In this document: positions 35,287-46,345 of the stretch, one piece after another | Layout: each line of letters opens with the position of its first letter | How positions within the stretch are numbered: position 1 is the stretch's first letter | Assembly (NCBI GenBank): GCA_014898425.1 | Contig: RCSZ01000014.1 | Location: forward strand, 372,001-436,000 | Reading direction: 5' to 3' | Source of the DNA: Botryotinia globosa | Taxonomy: Eukaryota > Ascomycota > Leotiomycetes > Helotiales > Sclerotiniaceae | Length of the DNA: 64,000 nt | The notes under the pieces: model-generated | Told to the model about the DNA's origin: nothing | What the model saw: the letters and a program-made list of their open reading frames with translations, nothing else | The model's database searches: none | Translations under genes and position numbers: made by a program

Positions 35287-36522
35287 GCCCTGAATTGGAT
35301 AGTACAATGACTGGCGCTACACCTTGACTGCGTGATGGTAGCAGGCATTGTTCTAGGAAGAAAAGAATCTATGAGTTGAAGATAGGCAAGAAATCCAACT
35401 TGTTATATAATTACAGGTTACGAACACAAATCCATGACTGGGAAACAGGCTCAAAAATGTGATGACTTTTGAAATTATTGGTTCTGTTTCATTTCCACCA
35501 TCGATTGTCAAATGAGGCATCGATAGATTCTTATAGCCCAATTCTCATTCTGACACATTATTTTAAAGGCCCTGAATACTCTTGGGGACTTATCCTTGTA
35601 AATGAAAAGTCCAAAAGATTCGATCCGTCACAAATGTACAGGAAATCAGCTCGAAGCGCCATAACCAAGACTGAGGGCACCATAAGTCTAGAAGCCCATG
35701 CCAAGCCAGTTTCATTCATAAATGCGTAATACCTTTCCATTGGTCAATTCCAATGCAACTCCGAAATCTCTACTTGAAACATTGATGACTATTCTCTAAA
35801 AGCTTTCAGACTGACACCTTGGAGTGCATGTTTGGGCTGAACTGGTAGCTAGATAGTGAACGACATTGCGTTGTAAGAATAGATATCATGCCTGAGTAGC
35901 TCCTAGGTTGCTGGGATCTTTGGTAGAAGTCGAAAGTTTGAAATTGCGTGACTACCTATGTATAATCTTGATATCTGAGTCGTCACAATCACTACGAGCA
36001 TTTGATTGTGTGTCCAAGAATTGGAGTTTGGTGAACTATTTACCGCCTAAATAAGTTCAGAATCTTCCAAGCATCTAGTCATTTGATTGAGGGTTGTGTT
36101 CTGACTCTCTGAGCAGACAGATAGCGCTTCCGTCTTGATAGGAGCTTGTTGATTATTTTGTATTGACTGCTTGTCGTTACGGTCATTTCTTCGTCGGGTC
36201 AAGACTTGGCTATCCTTTAGATTGATGGCATCTAGTGTAGCTATAGAAACTCGGAGTACTATGACAGTGATGGCTATGAGTATGGTGCTTTTGGTACACC
36301 GTATTTATACAGGAGATCGATATGTCATATTTGGATCAAGTGCACTCCGGATACGACTGAAGACGGTCAAATTAATAGTAGAGATTCTGTAATCATAATT
36401 CTAAACCTTCTGTTGTATATAATCCTCTATCTAGGTATGTTATGTAAAAAATGCTTGAAGATCCCTCTTCGACCAGACCCCGAATGCTACACAATGATAT
36501 AATACAAATACACAAACCCTCC
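35287..36522. other. Intergenic between convergent SNU13 and acyl-CoA oxidase
   Basis: No gene supported; 3' UTRs at both ends. A TATCTAGGTA (one mismatch to the palindrome) lies at about 36428-36437. Confidence 0.6.
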
Positions 36523-38676
36523 TTACAACTTACTCCTGAACCTCTCCGTCTCGTCACTCTTGACGATGTTATCATTGTCCGCATACGGATCAACTGTCAG
36601 CCCGTTCAACGGATTCAACTGACTAGCTCTATAGAACATATCCTCGTAAACCTTTCCATCCTTTCTACCCAGCGAAGAATCAAGTTGCCAATCGGGGAAT
36701 GCCCATGCATCAACAAGACGTAATGCATGTGGTCTAATCTCTCCCAATAACTTCATTACGCTCTTGGTTCTCGCTAATTGAATCTGTCGCACGGTAACAG
36801 CAGACGAGGAGTAGAATTCTGATGCCTCTTTCTCAAGAGTATTCAGAGCATAGAGACGGTAGAGTTTGTGGAGAACATCAATGGTCTCGGTATCAAGCTC
36901 GTGTCGGATAGACTCGCTTTGAAGAGCGTCGTAGAAGTTTTTGACGACGAGGTATTGAGAGTGCGCAGTGCTGAGGCGCCAGAAGTCAACGAGGAGAGAG
37001 TTCCATGATCCCTTTTCTGCGTCACGGTGTTTCAGGGCTTCAAAGGTCAAGAAGGATGTTCTCCATGCAAAAGCAGCAACGATGTCACTGTCTGAGCCGA
37101 GAACATCGTGAGCTGCACCCATATCCTGCTTTTGAAGGAAGGTTGTGAATATTTTAGTTGTGTCGTTGTTGGGGGCATTTCCTTTCAACACGGCGCGAGC
37201 AGATTTGAGAAGGTATCGAGCCACTTGCTGCGTGAGCATGTAGTTGTCACCTTCCCAAGTGGTGGTTGGAAGGTAATCAGCATACCAGCTTCCGATACCA
37301 CTGAAGCTTGAGTATCCATGACCACCGCAGGCTCTACGGCAGACCTCGAGACCTTCTGCGGCTGTAGTACTTCCAAGAGCTTTGAGACCACACGATGTAG
37401 CATGTAGATCTGCCAATAAATCACTCCCCGAGTTGAGTTCCTCTGGACCTGCACCCCTGCCGCTGTCAGAAGCATTTGTAGCACTTTGTTGCATTCGCTT
37501 CTGATTATCTTGGTACAGCCCCATCATGGCCTTTCCTGTGAAGTGCAAAGCAAACGTGGCTGCAAGCAATGGCAATAATCGATATTGGACCATTGTGTAG
37601 TTAAGAACCTGGTTCTCCTCAGACGCACCAGCTTCAGCATCCCGATCTTGGAATTGCCGTCTGACAGAGGCATATCTTGTTGCGATGGTCACACCTCTAG
37701 CTAAAACACCACCCGATTGTAGGACGATGGTTGATCGGACCCAAGTCAAAGTACCGTAAATCAAAGATGGTGACGACGGCTTGACGTATTTGTTTGTTTC
37801 AGGGTCAACGCTAGAGAATTTGGCCAACATATTAATATGTGGAATCTTGACATGGTTCAATAACATGAACCCATTGTCCATTGTATTGTAGCCAAATTTA
37901 GGCCCAATATCTCCCACGTAAATACCATCTAATGGCTCATGGGTTTTCATGTCTCTGATCTGGCATACGAAAGGATGTGGGCCGTATGGCTTTCCAGCAA
38001 TAATGAGTTGTGCCATAACCACAGCATGATTTGCAGTCCTTCCTAAAGACCCGATCCACCATTTTGACGCAGTGAGATGTGGCGAGTGAAGAATGAATGT
38101 CTTGTCTTCGGGATTCCAGGTAGCAGTTGTCTCCAAGCCTCGCACATTCGATCCATGTCCCAATTCGGTTTGTGCATAGCATCCGATTGTCTTGTAGTTC
38201 TCGGCGGGTTCGAGGAATAACTTGTGTTGTTCGGGTGTGCCTTGGCCACGCAGGGTGGTGAGGTACATGGTAGCATGAAGCCCGTCTAAACTTGATGTTA
38301 GTATTTTTTTGAATGGCATTGAAGGTTTTGGGAGTTACATACAAGGAGTCGGCTCGCTAATGAGCTCATTTGCCACCTGGTACTCCTCTTCATTCCAGTT
38401 ATGCTTGACTTGTAGTTGACGAAGTCTCTTCGCCCTTGCGAGAGAAGTCTTGAATCTATCTACTCGACCATCGAAATAGTTGTTTGATTTGTCGAATATT
38501 TTGTCGGCTTGCAAGATCTTTAATACGCGTTCTTGACGCTCTAATACCTCTTTGGTGAATAAAAAGTTTGAGAGTTTTTCGACATGTATATTAGACTTCT
38601 CCCTTTCCACCTTGATGAGCTCAGTGCCTTGCGGACCGGATGGCTTCAGATCTTTGACCCATTGCGGAGGTGACAT
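36523..38676 (-). CDS. pox1: Peroxisomal acyl-CoA oxidase
   Basis: Two exons, 38343..38676 and 36523..38285, 698 aa; splicing joins ANELISEPTP to YGLHATMYLTTLRGQG. Visible features: GCYAQTELGHGSNVRGLETT (FAD/substrate loop), then ATWNPEDKTFILHSPHLTASKWWIGSLG, the C-terminal oxidase domain with CRRACGGHGYSSFSGIG, where the Glu-equivalent catalytic region lies nearby (TTWEGDNYMLTQQVARYLL). The protein ends in SKL, a perfect type-1 peroxisomal signal. It catalyses the first, H2O2-producing step of fatty-acid beta-oxidation. Length is normal for fungal Pox/Fox1 proteins. No other beta-oxidation gene is adjacent. Confidence 0.96.
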
Positions 38677-39721
38677 TTTGAATGATTGATATAGAGAAAG
38701 ATGGTTATGATGTTGGGAATCAGAAGTTATAAGGGATTCTTTTGTTCAATGAAATCGGCCCTCGGTCAACAATAGTTTCGAAGGCGTTTGGCACATGGAT
38801 ACGCCGTTATTGAGGCGTACCTAGGTAGAGTTTGGAGCTTCTTGACAATGCGACCCGGATGCCGAGGTACAAATACGGGCTTTTGATTGGTAAGAGTCTG
38901 TGGAGCAAATAGGGGGTAAAATGGGGGTCTCCATGTTGATCTCCATACTCTTCATACTCTTCATACTCTCACAGACGGAAAATATGTGAAGGTTGGATTA
39001 TTTGGAAGGAAATCGGATTATTATATCTTCATCATAAGGTACTTAAGACATCCATAGACCACCAGGACGGCTAAAACATACCGTGACACTCGAACAGGGC
39101 TATTGTTGGAAATGCTATTATCCTATTCGTTACAATTTTCATCCTTGTCTGTCTGGACATCTTAAAATCAACCACACACATCTGATTTAGAAGATCATCA
39201 GAATAGATCAAGAGTTTTATGAATATATAAAGCAAGCTGTTTGATGTTGGTGTTGACGTCGCACTCTTCTCATATGTCGGCACGCAATGGACGACATAAG
39301 CTGCACACCAAGCTACAAAAATATCTTATATCTAATAAGTCTCCAAGCTATCTTCAACATTCAAATAGCTGGACAAGTTTATATATAGTATACCAACGAC
39401 TGGATGCTTGTTGTCCCGTTTTGGTGTGTAGTTTATGGGAGGTAGATTTTGAATAACCAAAGAGAAATAGCCATCGTTCCTTCTGTTTCAAAGGCATCCC
39501 TTCCATTTATTGTTACGTGTGTAGACAGCTTTTGACATCTCATTATATCAATCTCGAGATGTCCATACATCATATTTATCATTCGACCCTGAATTATATC
39601 TCCGTCTATTCTCATATCCAAATGTCACCTCAATTTCTATTACACCGCTGGATTCAACCTATATTCGCTTTAATGCTCTTATTTCAAGTTATTCGTGTAT
39701 ATTTAAATTACCGTCATCTCG
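38677..39721. other. Intergenic upstream of acyl-CoA oxidase and of the 39722 gene
   Basis: Divergent layout, about 1 kb. Contains a perfect TACCTAGGTA at 38818-38827 and CATACTCTT repeats at about 38944-38968. The frame at 39517-39816 overlaps the next gene in another phase and is not called. Confidence 0.55.
38818..38827. repeat. Palindrome TACCTAGGTA (copy 4)
   Basis: Perfect copy about 140 bp upstream of the acyl-CoA oxidase start. Confidence 0.85.
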
Positions 39722-40651
39722 ATGCCAACACTTCCGCAGGAACCGCAGCAAGCACACCTGAATCTCAATCAGGATCCATCATCATTGGAGCCGGTAGAAT
39801 CTCAGTTGACGTCTGATCCAAATGAATCAAGGCCTTGCACACGGAAGCTGGCCTCAAGGTATTGCATAGAGGCGTGCGTAGAGTCTTTAAGCTGGCGTGG
39901 TTGGCTATGCTACCTTGCTTGTCTACTAGTTATCATTATGATAGTTGGAATTGTCTGCAGCGCCCATGTATACTACCATGAGATGGGAGGGCAAGGTTGG
40001 CTCAAATTGAAGCGAAGAAGTCAAGAACAATTTGATCAAGTCCAGAGCTTTTCGGAAGTCTGTCTGCCATCAAGACAGTTGAAGTACTACAGTTCGATGT
40101 TCGCGTTGAGTCCAAGAATGCCAGCCACTGTACCTTGGTACACCTGCGGGGATCAGCAAAACAGCTGTGAAGCATACGCCCATCCAGTGAGATTTTGTTC
40201 GAAGCAGGATTCCTTTTCTTTGCTGACCATGCCTTCTTTGCTACAGGAAATTTGCTGTCCTCAAGGCATGATCTGTCGACCTACAACTCACACGATGTCA
40301 GGTATATACTGTTGCAATGGAACGTTATCACATTCCAATTGTCGTCTGTTAAGAGCGCATGCAAGATGTAGGCCTGATTATTTTGAATGCCCGGGAGACA
40401 TGGGAGGAGGTTGTTGTCCAAATTCGACAACTTGTTACAGAGATCAATGTATTCCGGTCTTCACACAACCATCCTCCGTTCGGCCGTCAAATGGACCAAC
40501 AGTGACACCCTGGCCAGCTGCCCCAGTACCAAGAGAAGGGGAAATAGCGCAAGGATCACGTCTTATCATATCGACATTTTGGCGTGCTGGTTATCCTTTT
40601 TCGGCATTTGGTTTCTTAGTCTTCATTGGTGTTGTGATGGGGATGCTCTAA
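39722..40651 (+). CDS. Cys-rich membrane protein, function unknown
   Basis: Single exon, 309 aa, ATG at 39722. No signal peptide; instead one strong membrane segment at about residues 60-82 (WLCYLACLLVIIMIVGIVCS), then a long Cys-rich region that should lie outside the cell (paired-Cys motifs EICCPQGMICRP, GIYCCNGTLSHSNCR, FECPGDMGGGCCPNSTTCYR), a Pro/Ser-rich stretch, and a hydrophobic end (about 289-309) that could be a second helix or a GPI-type tail. The CCPxxxxC spacing recalls fungal surface proteins with short disulfide-rich repeats. A role in surface sensing or adhesion is guesswork. First of four membrane-protein genes in this block. Confidence 0.72.
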   Translation: MPTLPQEPQQAHLNLNQDPSSLEPVESQLTSDPNESRPCTRKLASRYCIEACVESLSWRGWLCYLACLLVIIMIVGIVCSAHVYYHEMGGQGWLKLKRRSQEQFDQVQSFSEVCLPSRQLKYYSSMFALSPRMPATVPWYTCGDQQNSCEAYAHPVRFCSKQDSFSLLTMPSLLQEICCPQGMICRPTTHTMSGIYCCNGTLSHSNCRLLRAHARCRPDYFECPGDMGGGCCPNSTTCYRDQCIPVFTQPSSVRPSNGPTVTPWPAAPVPREGEIAQGSRLIISTFWRAGYPFSAFGFLVFIGVVMGML

Positions 40652-42684
40652 TAGTAGTTTGAATACATTGTCAGGCATAGGACTATTGATGACGCCAGCG
40701 GAATGGTACTGTTTAACAACCAATAGTTGGCGAATCAAAATGAAGAGATGTTACTGTTCCGCGAATTGAATGAACGGCAGTTGAAGTGTGGAATTAGTGA
40801 CTGACAGTCTACAGAGCTATTCGCAAAATGTGATTATGTGAGACATTGATTACATAATCATCTTTTGTAATTCATTAACCGACACTGAACTTTTCTCATA
40901 CAGTACAGTAAAAGTCTATAACTTCAAGAGCCTCTACTGTTTTTAGCCGTTCGAGAAGAATAGACCACAACGATCTATCTTCGAATCTCATGGGATCGGA
41001 GATTTCCTTGATATCCAATACCATGGTCCATGAACATAGCCACTTCCGGACCATTCCTAATCGGCATGGTTCGAGGCGTCGTGGGGCTTTCCTGTGCAGG
41101 TGTGCATTGATACAACGATATTCCCTCATCGAGTCATCTGTTTTAACTTTTATCCCACTTAACCATCCAAAAAATATTAGACAAGGCACAAAAGGCCCCA
41201 ATCTGTCAATCAAGGAAATTATACACTGCCAAGGCGTATCAGAAATGTATAAACAGCCGTCAACTGCCGAGCTGAATTGCTGTAATGCTGAAATGCTAAA
41301 ATGCTGGATAGCGCGGCTCTCCGATGGCAAAAAGAGTCTCAACTTCATTACCACATCTCTCTACCTTCTCTTCAAGTATTTTGATCACCGTCACATTGAC
41401 ATCCCCTCGGCCTCTATTGGCTTTAGATGATCACCGTCGTGTAAGAATGAGGGTCTTGCGATGTTAAGTTATGGCGATCACTTCGATGTCGATGCTATGT
41501 TCGTTTATCTCAACATCTCAACGTTGATCCCGATCTAGGTGGATATCAAGCGGCACAATTGTACAATCTGATCTGCTTCTGGCTTTCTGCTTCTCCATTG
41601 ACGTGATCTTCTCGCCCATCACTGTTCAAAGTCTTTTCAATTCATGATTTTGTGGCAACCCGCCAAAATACTGACAGCCGATGACCTGGAGGGTGGAATG
41701 GATGAGTAAAAGAGCTAGAATTTTGGCTACAGGGCGTTTTTTACTACATGAATTGAAAGGACTGCGACGAAGTCAGGGACAAAAAAGGATTACTCTTTTG
41801 ATTTTTGACTTTTTGGATTTACACATTCTTGAGACTAACAATTCATAGATCAATTTCCACGAGTCAACCGGGGTATGCTGCAAATGTGCACGGCTTTCAC
41901 CCCATATGCAGTGCGACTCGTCCGTGGGATTTTGTCGGGCTCGGACGTCATGTGAATGGCAAAGAAGAGCCACACACATCTTTTTCGATTGCTCTCTGTC
42001 GAACCCTAGGATCTACGAGGTACTGCAGGTGTTCATCAAGAAGATCATCTACATTCGGTTGAGCCAGGAGCCCTTGTCAATACTACCTTGTCACTCATTT
42101 TATACTCTGCTCGCTTCATTTGGCGGAAAAGATTTTATAAGGGTCGCACAAAGATGTATCCACCATAAAACTGGTATTGATAACCTTTAGCAGCTTTGGC
42201 GGTACGCTTTGTTGGGCCAAGACACCACACTATGAGAAACTAATCAAGCCTGATGTTTACTTTTCGCCCCTCATAGGGGCAGTAAGCTTCGAAAGAAAAC
42301 TCAGAAGAAGGAGCTAGCCTGAATAGGCATATAATGTTTGATTAGAACGATGCCAGAGCCTTTGGGGGTATGGCTGGTCCAATGGTAACCATGTCCATTA
42401 AATAAAATCCATTTTTCTGTTATCTTGAGAAGTACTCGGATATTATGACTGGCATCTTCTGCACTGAAGCTGGGGACAGTAGTTGCCAATATGCATATAA
42501 TGAATAGCTCCTCCACCTCCACATGGCAATATGCATTGTCTAACGTGGGTGCCATCTTTATTTCTTTTTACATTCACTTGGTCCGCGCCCCTCATACTTA
42601 TCTCAATTCAAGAGAATAAGTTGCTTTTATACCTCATCTCCCAGACCGCGAGCTATCTTACCAAAAGGGTAGACGCTTCTAGCC
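40652..42684. other. 2 kb intergenic stretch with possible relic
   Basis: No gene called. Two long frames overlap on opposite strands (40990-41430 plus, 146 codons; 40896-41354 minus, 152 codons); neither shows a family. At about 41860-42010 the plus strand carries a protein-like stretch resembling one at 51215-51400 (see findings). Confidence 0.5.
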
Positions 42685-44237
42685 ATGTCTGTACTATTTT
42701 ACAAAAGACCAGATTATACCAACAAGACCAATGGTCCTTTAAATGCTACGGAATGTCAACGATATGCTGCAAGAGCGAAAAGTGAGTGAATTCTGTCTCA
42801 TACAGGTTGATTTGACTAACACTCACCAGATTCTGAACGTACAATTCCGCTCGGGCTACGGTTTGAAGACGTGCTTGAAAATCAATCTCTTCCAGTAAGT
42901 CTGAAGTGTCTCCATTGAACGAGAAGTCTTTTACTGATATTCATTTTAGCCATGTTCTCTGAGTGACTTCATGGACTTCCTTGTTTATATTGAGCACGAT
43001 GCAGAGAATCTTCAATTCTACCTGTGGTACAAAGACTATGTTCGTCGATTCGAGGCTCTTCCAGATTATGAAAAGAAGCTGTCTCCAGAATGGGTACCGG
43101 AAACAACCGAGCCCTCTGCTTTTGCCAGGGACGCAGAGAAGAATGAAGGAAGGAAAAGAAACCCACCAATGGATATTTCGGACTTCAACGATATGGCCGG
43201 CTTCGATTCAGATGTTAAGTCTAAGGATGGCCAGTCTCATACCAATTTATCGAGGGCCGATAGCGCTCTGGGTAGCCCAACAGCCCCTTCAGTTTTATCA
43301 AGTAGTACTGGGGGACGCTCGGGAGAAAAACCGAGCCACCCAGGTCTCAAATGGCAACCTTGTATGTTCAGAATTTCTTGGACAAGAAAATTAGTACTAA
43401 CTTCATTTAGTCACCATTCAACCTATGCGAGAAGAGGTGAACCGTATAATGAGACATTATCTTGCTTTCAATTCCGCTCGAGAACTTAACCTATCTCACA
43501 AAGACCGCGCTTTGTGCTTACATGCCCTTCAACACACAACCCATCCATCAGCTTTCCTACCAGCTGTGACCATAACCGAAGCTACACTTCGAGGCCAATC
43601 ACATCCGAATTTTATTAGATGGTCTATATGCAATGGCAACAAACCTCGTGTCTTCTTCGTCCGCACCATGGGTGTCAGTAATACAATATTTGGGTTTGTG
43701 ATGGCAATTCTATTGACGTTATCGAGTGTTAGTCGGTGGTGGAGAATATTCGCGGGCTTGCAATGGTTTCTAGGAATGAGTACCTTAATAGCAGCCTACA
43801 AAGGTCTCTGCTTGATCATGCACCAATCGCACAACCGCAACCTACGGCCCTGGGAACAAATTCTACAACAAGAAGCCGCCGATGAGGAAAGTGGACGACA
43901 TTCTTTTGAGAGTTCATCGGAACGACGCATCAGAATGACGACTCGCACAGGCGACGATCATGATCAGCAAAGCGACGGGTTCACAATCTCTGAAACTTCG
44001 ACTATGTCTAGTTTTGGCCCGAAGAACGATGTGCAAGAATTTGAGGAAAAATGGAACAGTATGTACAAGAGGAAGAAGTTGGTGAGGAAGGTGTTCGATA
44101 AGACTACTTGGACTCAAGATGAAAACTTGAGATTCTTACAAGACAAGATTGTGACTGGGGCTCTCGCTTGGAGTATGATTATCACGGTGCCGTTGACGGT
44201 TATATTTGTCGCTTTGCCAAAAGGAAATTTTTATTAG
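42685..44237 (+). CDS. RGS-domain membrane protein, Rax1-like
   Basis: Four exons: 42685..42781, 42830..42894, 42950..43361, 43411..44237, total 466 aa, all GT-AG. RGS-type helices begin at about residue 38 (LGLRFEDVLENQSLPPCSLS, DFMDFLVYIEHDAENLQFYL) and resume at about residue 193 (TIQPMREEVNRIMRHYL, ALQHTTHPSAFLPAVT); between them is an inserted Ser-rich linker of about 100 residues. Two membrane segments follow (about 283-301 and 303-326) and a third ends the protein (about 442-461). This RGS-plus-three-helices plan is that of Rax1, a polarity and bud-site/cell-end marker at the plasma membrane in yeasts; such RGS-like domains may not act on G-alpha. The linker could be a phosphorylation target. 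Confidence 0.85.
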
Positions 44238-45359
44238 GTTTTGCGGAGGTTAGTCTGAAAGGTACTAGGTACCCTTGCATAGTTCAGGATCAGATATGTT
44301 TGTATATTTTTGGATCGGTCAAAACTTTTCGGTACACTGAGATGATTTTCTTCTAGACTACATTGGGACCAGGGGGGACCTCTGACATTCCTAAACCTCA
44401 AGCGGGTTTTCTTGTAAATATATTTAAACGATTCATTACTTCATCTTCTCAGAGGCAATATGATGGTTTCACAATGGACAAACGTGATTGTGATTGCGGC
44501 TTTGAGAAAATACAAATGATAATTCAGGGTTGTCCTAAACACGAGTGGGGATTTTTAGCTCCCGGTGAACAAAGTCTGTGCTTTCTAAACCTTGGGGAAG
44601 AACTAAAAGATTCGATTTTTCCTCTTATGTTCAACATCGGATAGGATATTTGTTTTAGTGAGATGCGGGTTTAGTAAACAAGCTTCTACAAGTGTCTCGA
44701 GTCGCGTGTTGCCAAGCTGTGAATTGGGATGGCTCGGTGGGTTATGTGGCAGTTACCCTCGTGAGAATGTTTATGTGCTTGGTTACCTAGGTACTTCCAT
44801 CTACCAGTTTGCTGCTCAGCAGCATCGGACTGCTATGTTGCCAATGCAGAATCTCACTACATGATGCATTCAGCCAAGCACAAAGGCTCGGGGCTTCCTT
44901 TATATTTTCAATGCAAGAATAGCAATTGATGTAACACTGCTCGGTTGCCAAATTGGTCTTGAATCAAGTGGTCCTATATGATTGACAAGGCGTTCTATTC
45001 GCAATATCGATCCCTCCGTTTCTCAAACGGTGGCTTCGGATTACCACAGAAAAGGCGCAGTAGTACAATAGGCATTAGAAATGGCAACTCGTGTTTTATT
45101 GCCACCAATCAATCCATTTTCCCTCACAATGATATATCAAGAGCCCATTCGGTATGAAATACCTGTTTAGGCTCTAAGCATGCTTTAATTGGTGTAACTT
45201 ATTCTCCAAGAGATATTTGGGCATTTGAATGTTGAATGTATCTGCACCAGTGGTTGGGATTTCTCGGGGGGGTTGGGGGCCATGGAGGATGATAAGAAGA
45301 TAATCTTCGTCCTAAAGTTCTTCATCATTTCTCGTGCTTGCCTTGAATGGCATTAAAAA
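44238..45359. other. Intergenic, RGS gene to 45360 gene
   Basis: No gene supported. Perfect TACCTAGGTA at 44784-44793. Frames at 44363-44864 have no family features. Confidence 0.55.
44784..44793. repeat. Palindrome TACCTAGGTA (copy 5)
   Basis: Perfect intergenic copy, about 570 bp upstream of the next start codon. Confidence 0.85.
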
Positions 45360-46291
45360 ATGGCTACTTCAACCGTGGTTCCAGCTGCGTGTTACAGTGC
45401 TTGTAGTATGAAAATTATTTGCCTTATAATCATGTGATGCTAATTCACTCATCTAGACAATGCATACGTCGACGCGATGAAAATTGGCAAGTCGCCAGCA
45501 TTGTGCTCAGATTCAACATTCAACAACCAGTACAGTTCTTGCCAGGCGTGTGTGGCAGCGAATAGCTCAGATCCAGCTGCGGTGAACGAGAATTATTTGG
45601 GAGCTCAATTTGAACAGTTCTTTGAATATTGTGCGTCACTAAATGCATCCTCGATAGCGTCGAGCGTGGTAGAGAGTACAACAGTCGCGACAACCTTGAA
45701 TGTCGCCTCCTCATTACTTTCCTCGCTCCCAAGTTTCGCGACTACTTTTTTGAGTTCTGCTTCCACTCCCTCGGGGTCACCATATGCAACCATCACAGCA
45801 ACCAATACCCAAGGTATCTCATTATTCAACGGAAGCACAATTACCGTCACCTTTTCTAATGTAATAACACTATGGGCGCAAACAAGTTCCGGTAAGATGA
45901 TGCTGATAGCTGGAAATGCGGCCTACTGATTGTGTCCCATTTAGCTTCATCCTCTTTCCCAACAAGCTTACCATCTAAATTGACACCTGGCCATACGCAA
46001 TTCAACGGTATAGTTGTTGGCTCCATATTTGGCGGAGTTTCGATTCTTGCCTTTGGGATGATCTATTGGAAATTTGGGAGGCACCGGCATTTGCGAAACT
46101 CAGGAGTCGGAGCTGGAATTGGTGATGAAACTGGCCCCGAGAAGGCGCAGTTACATTCAGATTGTATTCCTCCCAAACCCCTCGAAGAGATTGACGGGTC
46201 ACCAAAAGGTCCAGTCGCAGAATTGCCAGCTATAGAAGCTGTTGTAGAGATGCCGGGGAGCGTCAAATACTCGTCCAGGGAGGTTGGGTGA
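45360..46291 (+). CDS. Single-pass Ser/Thr-rich surface glycoprotein
   Basis: Three exons: 45360..45405, 45457..45891, 45945..46291, 275 aa, all introns GT-AG in phase 1. The N-terminal domain has spaced cysteines (CYSACNNAYVDAMKIGKSPALC, then SSCQACVAANSS), a pattern I associate with fungal secreted or cell-surface proteins with an N-terminal CxxxCNxAY module. A long Ser/Thr-rich stalk follows (about 75-175), then one membrane segment at about 183-203 (GIVVGSIFGGVSILAFGMIYW) and a cytoplasmic tail of about 70 residues, Pro/Glu-rich. No signal peptide is evident at the chosen ATG, so an upstream exon may be missing or it inserts as a type III protein. It is tail-to-tail with the Ecm33-like gene, 54 bp apart. 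Confidence 0.8.
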
Positions 46292-46345
46292 CTTCGAGTG
46301 GTTCTGTAATAAATTTTGTTTTGGAGCATATTGTAATACATAAGT

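Noticed and set aside
40896..41430. Two overlapping 146-152 codon frames on opposite strands
   Set aside because: They are mutually exclusive and neither has recognisable features, so neither is called.
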